Below, piece by piece: positions 6,403 to 14,821 of a stretch of DNA of 30,334 nucleotides. Origin of the DNA: a virus. The DNA lies in the IMG/VR virus record IMGVR_UViG_3300023179_000361, positions 1 to 30,334 of that record. One strand, written 5' to 3'. Below the pieces are notes generated by a model. The model was not told the DNA's origin. It saw only the letters and a program-made list of their open reading frames with translations, and made no database searches. Within the stretch, counting starts at the first letter, position 1, and every line of letters starts with the position of its first letter. Made by a program: the position numbers and the translations under genes.

Positions 6403-9201
6403 TTATGTGTAAACCACATTACCTTGACCGCCACCGCCACCAGTGTATGGATCAGCTGAAGATACTGTTGAGATAGAAGGAACTCCTACAGCTTCAATAC
6501 CTAAAGCACTTCTAAGCATCCATACTGTATTTAAAGGAACCCAGTCATTTATATGAACTGATAATTCAGATAGTTTTTGATCTTTATTTACATATAGATA
6601 TGATTTAGATGCGTATTGAGCACCAGACCAAAAAGCACCTTGGTTAGAAAAATCACCATCAAAGTAATCTGTTGCTTTTTGAGATTCCTCTAATTGTGCG
6701 TTATCTACTCTAAAAGTTTGAGCTGCTGATCTTGTTCCATAAATAAAAGGAGTTAAACCTGTAGCAATAGATGTAACATATAGAGTAACTGAAAACCTCT
6801 TCCAAGTAGTAGTTACACTCATAACAGTAGGTGTCGCGTAATTTACGCCATCATAAAGTCCTAGGTTCAGGGTATAATTATCATTGCCTTTTATATAAAT
6901 GCTAAATGTATAGTACGAGTTATTATTTGTTATAGCTATAGCAGATGATGTTTTTAAATCAGGAGTAGAAGATGTTGTACTAGATGTTCCAGTAACTACC
7001 TTTCCCATTTTTCCAGAAGAAGAATAGGGAACACCTACTAAAGTAGTTGTTTCTAAATTCGTGTATGTACCAGAAGAACTCCAAACACCAGATCCTGAAA
7101 AAGTAGGATCAGTTAAATAGTTTATTTTATTTGGGTCAACATAAATGTCTACGCTTCGAGGTTCTATAAAAGAACTTACTGATCCAGGATTAAACTGTAT
7201 TGCATCTAAATAATACGTTTTAGTTCCTTCAGTTTGAGTAAATCCTAACATAGCAAATTTAGCTTCAGTTTCTTTATTAGTATTTCCTGCGTTTGCTTTA
7301 TACACTGTAAATGAAGCTGAAGAAGTAGCAAGACCTATTCCAACCGTGGATCCATTTAAACCACTAGATGGCGAAACATCTACTGTAAATGTATTGTCAT
7401 CAACTATACTTGCAACTCTAGTAGTTCCTCCTAATGTACCAGAACCAGAGGTTATCACAACAGGTTGTGTAACTAACAGTGCAGAGGTATTACCGTCTCC
7501 AGTAAAAGTAAATGTTGTTCCACTACTAGTTACGTTTACTAATGATTGCTCATAATACAGAAACGAAAAAGTAATTGAAGTAGAGGTGTATGAGGTAATA
7601 GTAAATATTCCTCTAAATGGAACAAGAGTAGATTCAATCCAAATTTTATTGTTTGTAGTGCTATTAAATGTGTGTGTAGAAGGAAGACCCGTTATAGTAA
7701 CCGTTGTTCCTGTAGCTGTATACCCAGTAGCAGTTACTGAATATCCAGGAGAAGTTTGAGTATAGTTCTTTTTTGCCCAAGTAGTATTCACAGAAATTCC
7801 GGAAGAAGAAGACGTGCTTAATAGATTGCCGTAGGCATCACACCATTTAATATAGGGTTTTAAAGTGCCTGTTGTTGCAGAAACTTTTGCATAAAAACTA
7901 AATGTATAGTCTTGTCCAGGATTAATAGGTACTCCAGATCCTAGATTTTCTAATTTACTAGACGTTGCTAAGTTAGATCCAAGTCTCCACTCACCTGAAG
8001 CAGCCGATCCAGCATCAACTTTAAGTCTATAAGGCGATTGTAAAGAGTACTGTTCAGCTGTCGGTATATCAGAAGAATTTTCAACAGTTAATGTAATATT
8101 AGTTGTTAGTGGAGCTCCCGTATACACACGTTTCCAGTTTCCAATTCCTCCTTTATGAAAACTACTATCTTGAGGATTTAAAAGAAGATTGTAAAGACCT
8201 AGTTTATTTGTTGTAGTACTGTCCGAAACTGTTGTAGTATAACCTGTAAACGTTTGCACAAATGACTGTAAAGTATCTGCTCCACCTTTTCTTAAAGATA
8301 AAGATCTTGCTTTACTGATTAAATCTTTTTTATATGACGTAGCTGAAGTAGAAGTGTTTCGTAATCCAACCGTAGACATTGCAACTGGTACTACATTATC
8401 AGGCATATACTTATTTGTGTTTTGTTGAACAGCTAAATCAGCTAATGTCAATATTTCATCATAAGTTAAAGAAAACGCCTTTAAAAACCTATACAGGTCA
8501 GAAGAAGTGTCTAATACACCAGAAGAGTTGTTTTCTACACTTGTGTACATTTTAGGAAGTATGTCCATAAATTTATCATGACTGCTTTTTAAAACAGTAT
8601 TTTTAGATATTACATCATTATGAGCAGCCGGCAATAGTACCGATGTTTTGCCAGCTAATACCCAATCATTAACCATTAATATCCAAATAGTATAAAAGGC
8701 ATATCTTCCTGGAATTAAAGGAGTATAACTAGAAGGAGAATCTACCCCATCAATAAATGACTCTTGAACAAAACTTCCAATAGCAGGATCATTTATAAAC
8801 TCAAAAAGAATAGTTCCATCTTCTTGAGTTTCTGAAAACGATTGTTGATTTCTAACCAATCTAAATGCACTATATGGAGCATCATAAGCGTAAATAGTTG
8901 CAGAACTTAGTCCAGTAGTGGGAGTAAAATTTACTGTAAATGCTGTGCTACTTGTAATAGAAGTTACTACTGTGTTTGATGCAAACACTCCTGTTCCAGC
9001 AGTTACTGAAACTAACTGACCTACTTTTAAACCAGTAGTACTTGATACTGTTATGCTAGTAGTGGACCCAGAACCACTAGTCATGGTTACGTCAGCAGCA
9101 GGATACGTTGCAGGTTTATCCCATGTAACTTTTATAGAAGATGAGCTTAAGGCAACTGCTGTAACTGTTCCAGCAGATCTAGTAGATAATGAAGTACCCA
9201 T
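6403..9201 (-). CDS. Large gpI-type tail/baseplate protein with carbohydrate-binding-like modules
   Basis: A 932-residue virion protein. It begins with a fibronectin-III-like stretch (SSIKVTWDKP) interrupted by a small beta-module (about 38-108). Around residues 190-330 is a segment typical of P2 gpI-type tail proteins (LPKMYTS, DLYRFLKAFSLTYDEIL, LRKGGADTLQSFVQTFTGY), which join the baseplate to fibres. The rest is beta-rich and holds two CBM4/9-like lectin folds (near 345-460 and 700-850, each with a YTFSFYAK or YTFSIYIKG strand), another beta-module between them, and a C-terminal region (YVNKDQKLSELSVHINDWVP). P2 gpI is under 200 residues, so this is a heavily extended form probably contacting host surface glycans. 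The start has AAGGA seven bases upstream. Confidence 0.75.
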   Translation of the reverse strand: MGTSLSTRSAGTVTAVALSSSSIKVTWDKPATYPAADVTMTSGSGSTTSITVSSTTGLKVGQLVSVTAGTGVFASNTVVTSITSSTAFTVNFTPTTGLSSATIYAYDAPYSAFRLVRNQQSFSETQEDGTILFEFINDPAIGSFVQESFIDGVDSPSSYTPLIPGRYAFYTIWILMVNDWVLAGKTSVLLPAAHNDVISKNTVLKSSHDKFMDILPKMYTSVENNSSGVLDTSSDLYRFLKAFSLTYDEILTLADLAVQQNTNKYMPDNVVPVAMSTVGLRNTSTSATSYKKDLISKARSLSLRKGGADTLQSFVQTFTGYTTTVSDSTTTNKLGLYNLLLNPQDSSFHKGGIGNWKRVYTGAPLTTNITLTVENSSDIPTAEQYSLQSPYRLKVDAGSAASGEWRLGSNLATSSKLENLGSGVPINPGQDYTFSFYAKVSATTGTLKPYIKWCDAYGNLLSTSSSSGISVNTTWAKKNYTQTSPGYSVTATGYTATGTTVTITGLPSTHTFNSTTNNKIWIESTLVPFRGIFTITSYTSTSITFSFLYYEQSLVNVTSSGTTFTFTGDGNTSALLVTQPVVITSGSGTLGGTTRVASIVDDNTFTVDVSPSSGLNGSTVGIGLATSSASFTVYKANAGNTNKETEAKFAMLGFTQTEGTKTYYLDAIQFNPGSVSSFIEPRSVDIYVDPNKINYLTDPTFSGSGVWSSSGTYTNLETTTLVGVPYSSSGKMGKVVTGTSSTTSSTPDLKTSSAIAITNNNSYYTFSIYIKGNDNYTLNLGLYDGVNYATPTVMSVTTTWKRFSVTLYVTSIATGLTPFIYGTRSAAQTFRVDNAQLEESQKATDYFDGDFSNQGAFWSGAQYASKSYLYVNKDQKLSELSVHINDWVPLNTVWMLRSALGIEAVGVPSISTVSSADPYTGGGGGQGNVVYT

Positions 9202-9209
9202 ATTTTTCC

Positions 9210-9509
9210 TTATGCACTTCCGCCATCAATGTAATTGCCATTACTATTTCCTTTACCAAAAAGACCTATCCAAACAGGATAAGAAGGGTCTCCACCTTCA
9301 AACATAGCCCAGACAGCCTGATTAATTTCAGGAACGTATCTTTTTATTCCCGAAGACTCTTTTTCCCATGCCCATTCAGATACGTTATCATGAAGAACTT
9401 GTGGAATCTTTAACTTCAATCTTCTTTGACCAAGAGGGTCATTGTCATCAATAACAACTCCTCTATAGATTCCATAAAATCTTCTATTTCCATAAAAATC
9501 TTGAATCAT
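9210..9509 (-). CDS. gp5/VgrG-type OB-fold mini-spike protein
   Basis: A 99-residue protein resembling the N-terminal OB-fold domain of T4 gp5: FYGIYRGVVIDDNDPLGQRRLKLKIP is the usual opening, and VPEINQAVWAMFEGGDPSYPVWIGLF the usual closing strands. It should sit at the tip of the baseplate hub. The lysozyme and beta-helix domains of T4 gp5 are missing, so the tip would be a minimal plug or need another tip protein. It lies between baseplate J and the gpI-type gene, as expected for a baseplate module. The start is the only good ATG, but its ribosome binding site is weak. Confidence 0.8.
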   Translation of the reverse strand: MIQDFYGNRRFYGIYRGVVIDDNDPLGQRRLKLKIPQVLHDNVSEWAWEKESSGIKRYVPEINQAVWAMFEGGDPSYPVWIGLFGKGNSNGNYIDGGSA

Positions 9510-9510
9510 A

Positions 9511-11424
9511 TTATGCAGATCTTACAATAGTAATTCCATATGTTGTTTTAATTCCAGTAGTAGGATTTGTTACTACTACTGAAGTAGTGTTTAATCCTAG
9601 ACTTATGCTTAAAGTTACAGCTACAGTAGAAGTAGTCACTGATCCTCCAACAGTAATAGTAGCTGAGGAATCTGAACAAGTAGGAGTAATAGATATTGTT
9701 ACTGAACCAGAACCAGTACCTACAGCAGTAAATGTGTAAGCAAGTGTAGATCCTGCAAATGTTGGTGATATAGAAACTGTTCCTGTTGAAACTGTTGCAG
9801 ATAATCCAGATAGCAGTGTTCTTCCTGTAGTAGTTACAGATCCAGTTAGTTTAGCCTTAGATACGACAAACACTTCTCCTTGATTCCCAGTAAGAGATGC
9901 CGAGTCGGATCCTCCAGTTATTTTTAAAGTAGTAACAGAAGAACTAGTTACGCCTGTAACAGAGTTCATTTCTTTTATAAGCATGTCTTTAGAAATGTAC
10001 CCAGCAATCGCTGCATTTTGATACGAGAACACATTTAACAGTCTATCTTCAATAGCTGTTTGAACATCAGATGTTGAGTACCCAATAGAAGGTGTGAATG
10101 TGTATACAATTTCTAAAGGAGAATAGTACACAGGACTTACAGTTGTAGTTACTCCAATTTGAGTATAATCAGATAAAGCTGAGTATACGCTGCTAACTAA
10201 AGTCTGCATTTCTGTTGTAATAGTGGTGTTATCGGATGCCCATCCAGGATACAAATCTGTTGTGTTTAAGTTACTTGATTGTGTATATCCTGAATCTCTT
10301 TTAGGAGCAACAAATACGCTTACTGAAGAATAGTCTAATGAATACGCCTTTGCTTTTCCTAAATTAGCCGCTAAAAAGGAAAGTCGCTCATAGTCACTTA
10401 AAGTTACAGCACGTTGAAATCCTGCTGAAAGCTTAGAGGCGTTATCTCTAATTGAAGCATTACTTTCGGGATGAGCTCCACCGATAGCTTCATCTTTATT
10501 TGTAACAGTAATGTAAGGAGTAAAAGAAGAAACATCAGAGTACCCAGGAACATATGCTAAAGGACTTGTAGTGGTACTAATTGTTTTTTCAACTAGATTC
10601 CCATAAACCCCATCGCCTAGATTATATGCAGCATACAACCCATTTCCATATATAGGAATTGCACCAGAAATTCCATCCCCAAATACTATTACATAGTAAT
10701 CATTCTCATCAAGGTACTTTGTAAATACTCGATCATTTTTGCCGTACAAACTTAGGTCCTCAACTTCAGTCCATTTTACAAATGTGGTACCATCTTTTAT
10801 GTAAACTTTTAATGATGAATCAATAACGGAATTGTCATTTAAAGTATAAGTTTGGTTTGCTTCTCCAGTAGTCGTTGCTACTTTTAAGACGTTAACCCCT
10901 CCAGCATCCTCAGTTGTCTTTACAGTAGCAATGTCATAGCCTTGAGTAGCATTGCACAAAGAAAGGTTGCTTGATACTGTTCTGCCTGCAGGAATAGTGA
11001 TAGAAGCGTCTGTTGAAAACTTTATTCTTTTAATCTCATCATTATACACAACGTCAGCATACACAACAGTTCCTGCTGGTAATGTTAATGATGATCCTTT
11101 TGAATTTCCAAAACTCAATACCGTAGTAGAAGAACGATATCCTGCAACAGTATACCCGCGTTCTTTAGCATATTTTAAAAGGCTACTTCTTTGAGTAGCA
11201 GTACTAATAAAAGATTCATTTGCAACTCTATCAATATAGTAATTAGCTATGTCGCCCATATAAGCAAACGCTTCTATTAGTGTCATTCCAAAATCTGCAG
11301 GATCATTTCCTAACCAAGCAGGTATATTTGCCTTTACTCTTGTAATCATGTCTTGACGTAAAGAGTAAAAATCTCTACTGGTGTAATCAATTGCAATAGG
11401 TAGTTTTTGGCTGGCATCTGTCAT
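9511..11424 (-). CDS. Baseplate J-like wedge protein with C-terminal cadherin-like domain
   Basis: A 637-residue protein of the P2 gpJ/T4 gp6 kind, the wedge that links the hub to the baseplate rim. The N-terminus has the family pattern DPADFGMTLIEAFAYMGDIANYYIDR, then YAKERGY; the centre has GGAHPESNASIRDNA and FQRAVTLSDYERL, typical of this family. After about residue 530 a separate domain starts, LLSGLSATVSTGTVS to TYGITIVRSA, with the strand order and end motif of cadherin-like beta-sandwich domains (PF12733 type). The start overlaps the gp25 stop as ATGA. Baseplate J is confident, and the extra domain fairly so. Confidence 0.9.
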   Translation of the reverse strand: MTDASQKLPIAIDYTSRDFYSLRQDMITRVKANIPAWLGNDPADFGMTLIEAFAYMGDIANYYIDRVANESFISTATQRSSLLKYAKERGYTVAGYRSSTTVLSFGNSKGSSLTLPAGTVVYADVVYNDEIKRIKFSTDASITIPAGRTVSSNLSLCNATQGYDIATVKTTEDAGGVNVLKVATTTGEANQTYTLNDNSVIDSSLKVYIKDGTTFVKWTEVEDLSLYGKNDRVFTKYLDENDYYVIVFGDGISGAIPIYGNGLYAAYNLGDGVYGNLVEKTISTTTSPLAYVPGYSDVSSFTPYITVTNKDEAIGGAHPESNASIRDNASKLSAGFQRAVTLSDYERLSFLAANLGKAKAYSLDYSSVSVFVAPKRDSGYTQSSNLNTTDLYPGWASDNTTITTEMQTLVSSVYSALSDYTQIGVTTTVSPVYYSPLEIVYTFTPSIGYSTSDVQTAIEDRLLNVFSYQNAAIAGYISKDMLIKEMNSVTGVTSSSVTTLKITGGSDSASLTGNQGEVFVVSKAKLTGSVTTTGRTLLSGLSATVSTGTVSISPTFAGSTLAYTFTAVGTGSGSVTISITPTCSDSSATITVGGSVTTSTVAVTLSISLGLNTTSVVVTNPTTGIKTTYGITIVRSA

Positions 11425-11834
11425 AGTAGCTCCTGAGAAGGTAATTGATTTCCAGAAACAGCGACTGCACCTACAGTTGTAGTTGCTGTTTCATTATTAG
11501 GAAGAGCATATACTACTGTTACATATAAGTAACCTTGAGTATTTATATTAGAAATTGACACGGACATCAATTCAATTGTTGGTAACCATTTAGCAAATGC
11601 TTCTTGTATAAATGGCTCTATGTTATTTAAAGAAAAAGTCTCTGTATTCCAAAAAGCCTCATTTATACGAGATCCAAAATCAGATCTCATTACTCTTTCA
11701 GTTACAAATGTTCCAAGAACAGCCGTTACTTTATTTGACCAAATTGTTTTTTGATCAGTAACAGTGGCTATAGTACCTGTTTTTGATATTCTAAATGGAA
11801 ACTCTATTGTAGCTTCTTTTGAATCAGTTATCAT
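11421..11834 (-). CDS. gp25-like baseplate wedge protein
   Basis: A 137-residue protein of the T4 gp25/P2 gpW family, which nucleates sheath assembly on the baseplate. Family features are the N-terminal beta strands (IEFPFRISKTGTIAT), VLGTFVTERVMRSDFGSRI near residues 38-58 (the RxxxPxFGS-like turn) and the IEPFIQEAFAKWLPTIEL helix-strand. The gene sits between the hub gene and baseplate J. Its ATG directly follows the hub stop (TAAATG), and its stop overlaps the J start, so the three are coupled. Confidence 0.88.
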   Translation of the reverse strand: MITDSKEATIEFPFRISKTGTIATVTDQKTIWSNKVTAVLGTFVTERVMRSDFGSRINEAFWNTETFSLNNIEPFIQEAFAKWLPTIELMSVSISNINTQGYLYVTVVYALPNNETATTTVGAVAVSGNQLPSQELL

Positions 11835-13109
11835 TTAAATCCTTTTTAGAGTAGTCACCCATCGGTATGGAGTTCTTTCAAATCCTTGCATTGATTGAGA
11901 TACAAGATTAGACGGTGTTTGTAGTACTGTTGTGTCTGATTTTAAAGCTATCGCATCTAATGACAAGATATCCTCAGTATTAACAATACCAATAATGTCT
12001 GGATTTGCCTGTCTAAATTGGTTTTCATAATTGACCCCTGTGCCATCCGTGATAGCCATAATGTCTACAGTATAAAGACCGTTTCTTACAAAGGTGTGAG
12101 TAACTTCTTTTACAATCCAATACCCATCAGTCAAATCGCCTGTATTTTTTACATAGATAACTGTATATGGTCGGACTCTTGGATCGCCTTTTCCTTTTAA
12201 ATAAGCAGGTAAATTAAATCTAGTTAAAGAAGCATATCCTTCTGACGCACTTAAAGAATCTTGAACAGAGTACGCAACCTGGTCACTTCTATATTCTGAA
12301 AAGTACACATCACTAACGTTTTTCCTTAAAGGAGTGCCTAAAGTTTTAGGGTTAGAACTAGCTTGAACAATCTCTCCTGTAATTGGATTTACTCCAGAAA
12401 CTATTTTTTCTGATCTATAAATAAGCTCATCTTCAATAAGTTCTCCATTTAAAACTTTAAACTCATCTAATGTTTTAGTTAAACTATCATATGATGATTG
12501 GGCTAAAGGGTCAGAAAAAGAAAACACCGGGGCTTCTTGGACAGTTTGATCGATTAGTTTATCAAAGGGTCTAAAAATCAAGTTTGTTCCATCAGCATAC
12601 ACACCATACCCAATTTTGCCAGCAAATTCATTTATCCATTCCCAATAGGAATGTCCTGCTACTACTAGCTGCTCAAATTTTCTAGGGTGATTTTCTCCAA
12701 TAAAATTTAATCCAAATTCTTCAGCTAAAGACCTTACAACATCAGTAACTGTGACATTAGAAAATACCCGTGTAACTGCTTCTTTTAAAACAAAGGATGC
12801 ACCAACACAATAAACTTCCATTGTTCTAATTTTGGCAGATACAACAACTTTAGAAATAAAAGAGACATACCCATACCAAGTTTTTTCTAAATGGTTTTGT
12901 GTCCATTTAAACTCAATTGGTACTCCTGTTTTTAAGTTTTCAAACCACATATCGCTAGTAATAGAAAACCTTAATACTAAAATGTCATGAGTATTTTGTT
13001 TTTGAACTAACTCTGCATAGGTAGGTGTTTTTTGAATAGAAGGAATAGTTGGAAAAGATATTTTATAACTACTGCCTCTTCGTGATTTTAAATTAGATTT
13101 ACTAAGCAT
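11835..13109 (-). CDS. Baseplate hub protein, gpD/gp27-like
   Basis: A 424-residue protein that fits the P2 gpD/T4 gp27 class, the torus on which the spike sits. Features seen are a beta-rich N-terminal part with FKWTQNHLEKTWYGYV, then VTDVVRSLAEEFGLNF and a WINEFAGKIGYGVYADGTNLIFRP segment typical of hub proteins, and a second barrel-like half ending VKEVTHTFVRNGLYTVDIMA. The following genes (gp25, J, gp5 OB) are its natural partners. Start ATG at 13109 overlaps the LysM-like gene by 8 bases. Sequence identity in this class is low, so the call depends on pattern and position. Confidence 0.78.
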   Translation of the reverse strand: MLSKSNLKSRRGSSYKISFPTIPSIQKTPTYAELVQKQNTHDILVLRFSITSDMWFENLKTGVPIEFKWTQNHLEKTWYGYVSFISKVVVSAKIRTMEVYCVGASFVLKEAVTRVFSNVTVTDVVRSLAEEFGLNFIGENHPRKFEQLVVAGHSYWEWINEFAGKIGYGVYADGTNLIFRPFDKLIDQTVQEAPVFSFSDPLAQSSYDSLTKTLDEFKVLNGELIEDELIYRSEKIVSGVNPITGEIVQASSNPKTLGTPLRKNVSDVYFSEYRSDQVAYSVQDSLSASEGYASLTRFNLPAYLKGKGDPRVRPYTVIYVKNTGDLTDGYWIVKEVTHTFVRNGLYTVDIMAITDGTGVNYENQFRQANPDIIGIVNTEDILSLDAIALKSDTTVLQTPSNLVSQSMQGFERTPYRWVTTLKRI

Positions 13110-13377
13110 TAGGAACCCTTAATGGCGTTCCAACTGGAATAGTATGTGGATTACTAATTTCTGGATTTAAATCCATAAGTTTCCACCATAAAGAAGAAGA
13201 CCCCAATAGTTTGGCAGAAAGAATGTCTATTCGATCCGCACTTGTCCATACATAAATTGAAAACTTATAGGTCTTTGTAGGAAACGTTCTAAAAACAGTT
13301 ATATGATTATTGCCTGTTCGTGCGTTGTTAGCATAAGTAATTTCGCCTGTGGCATATCGACTATCTGTGTATATCAT
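13102..13377 (-). CDS. LysM-like small tail protein (gpX/gp53 class)
   Basis: A 91-residue protein whose C-terminal half is LysM-like: ADRIDILSAKLLGSSSLWWKLMDLNPEI followed by IPVGTPLRVP, the pattern found in P2 gpX and T4 gp53 as well as the C-terminus of CIS tube-initiator proteins. It probably binds in the baseplate core between the tube initiator and hub. I chose ATG at 13377: AAGGA lies seven to eight bases upstream. The longer TTG start at 13401 would add eight residues inside the previous gene and has no ribosome binding site. Confidence 0.78.
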   Translation of the reverse strand: MIYTDSRYATGEITYANNARTGNNHITVFRTFPTKTYKFSIYVWTSADRIDILSAKLLGSSSLWWKLMDLNPEISNPHTIPVGTPLRVPNA

Positions 13378-13378
13378 T

Positions 13379-14821
13379 TTACGTTCCTTCTGAAGGTGCA
13401 ATAGGATCGGCTATTCTTCCGATACTAACTCCTACGTTAGTAAAAATAGGCACCATTCGTTCATCAAATAGTACGTGAGATACATTTACCTGACTTACTA
13501 ATCCTAAGTATCTTAAACTATATCCTAAGTGGATTTCAACTGGTCCAGCTGAAATGTATCCCATATCAGATGTAAGACCATCTACTTTTGCATTTCTTTG
13601 AGAAAAATACGATTTGTAACCATACCCTAAAATTGCTCGTAACAAGTACTCTACATCATACATAGTACCTTTAGTAAAAATATCTTCTTGTTCATTTGCG
13701 TCTGGCATTCTAGGATAATACAATTTATCAAGTTTTGCATATTGAGGCAAAAGCTTTTTGGTAGTTTTATCATAGTACTTCATATCAAACATTCGATTTA
13801 TTAAAATATTGAAACTAATTGTTGATTGTGTATTAGGGGCACCAGCAACGTTAAACTCATCCACACCTGCTTTTTGCATATTTGGGTCTTGTCCAAGCCA
13901 ACCAGAGTAAGTTAAATCTATAGATGCAGGATTGTATAAAAATTGAAACGCTGAAACTGATGTAGTTAATTTTTGGCTATTACCAACAGTCCCATCACTT
14001 GTATCTCCTATCAAATTTATCGCATCTTTTTTAGAAAGAGTATTTTGGTAGCTTTTTCTCATCCATGGTTGAATCATGCCTTTATTAGCATTCCCATCAA
14101 CCCATAATTGAGAAGCGTTAGTAATAGCTGAAGGGCTATTTGATTTTTGCCAAGTAGTGAGCTCTTTAATGAACCCACTTCTACTAGTAAAATATGCTTC
14201 TTTTACACTGCCAACATTGTATTTAAACCCCGTTATATCTACAAGACTTAAAGTACCATCCGCATTCTGTAGATCAAATCTAGCAGCACCTCGTTCAATG
14301 ATTGCTTCGTACTCTGCTTGTCTAACCCTAAAGTTGTGAAGAGTTTGACGTTTTTTATTTATTTCAAATACATACCACCAAACCTCAGACCTTTTTGATC
14401 CAACTTCAAATCTAGTATTATCTTTGGTCGTAGTATTATACCCTCCTTGATTACGTTTTATACCCGGATTTAATTTAGAACCATATTTTGAAACCCATTT
14501 TTGAACTAAAAAGCCAGGTGCATTTTTATCTCTTGCTGCTGATAGTTCTACTTTATTAGCTGCAGTTACAGTAGCTAACTCAGGAGCATTAGGAGGAGTT
14601 AAAGTTGGATACATGCTGTCTTTCCATCTCCAATCTTCTAGAACAAGCTCCCAATGAGCATCGTCTCCTACAAATTGAGGCTTAAAAGCACCCTCCTCAA
14701 CAGCTACTTTTACTTTTCCTTCTAATCCACCTATTTCATTACTGATCTTTGAAATAGCAGTTTTAAGAGCTTTTAGTAGTTTTGTAGCATCATTAATCTC
14801 GTCTAAAGTTGGAAGAGCCAT
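13379..14821 (-). CDS. Tube-initiator-like baseplate protein (CIS tube domain-like)
   Basis: A 480-residue structural protein between the tape measure and the LysM-like gene. In the second half, FQFLYNPASIDLTYSGW followed by TISFNILINRMFDM resembles the tube domain of Afp7/Pvc7-type tube-initiator proteins, which carry a C-terminal LysM; here LysM is encoded separately by the next gene. The C-terminus (GPVEIHLGYSLRYLGLVSQVNVSHVLF) is the beta-barrel end expected of such a protein. The N-terminal 200 residues are helical and charged and I do not recognise them. The start overlaps the previous neighbour start region (14821 shared with the tape measure stop, TAATG). Function is inferred from pattern and order. 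Confidence 0.65.
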   Translation of the reverse strand: MALPTLDEINDATKLLKALKTAISKISNEIGGLEGKVKVAVEEGAFKPQFVGDDAHWELVLEDWRWKDSMYPTLTPPNAPELATVTAANKVELSAARDKNAPGFLVQKWVSKYGSKLNPGIKRNQGGYNTTTKDNTRFEVGSKRSEVWWYVFEINKKRQTLHNFRVRQAEYEAIIERGAARFDLQNADGTLSLVDITGFKYNVGSVKEAYFTSRSGFIKELTTWQKSNSPSAITNASQLWVDGNANKGMIQPWMRKSYQNTLSKKDAINLIGDTSDGTVGNSQKLTTSVSAFQFLYNPASIDLTYSGWLGQDPNMQKAGVDEFNVAGAPNTQSTISFNILINRMFDMKYYDKTTKKLLPQYAKLDKLYYPRMPDANEQEDIFTKGTMYDVEYLLRAILGYGYKSYFSQRNAKVDGLTSDMGYISAGPVEIHLGYSLRYLGLVSQVNVSHVLFDERMVPIFTNVGVSIGRIADPIAPSEGT

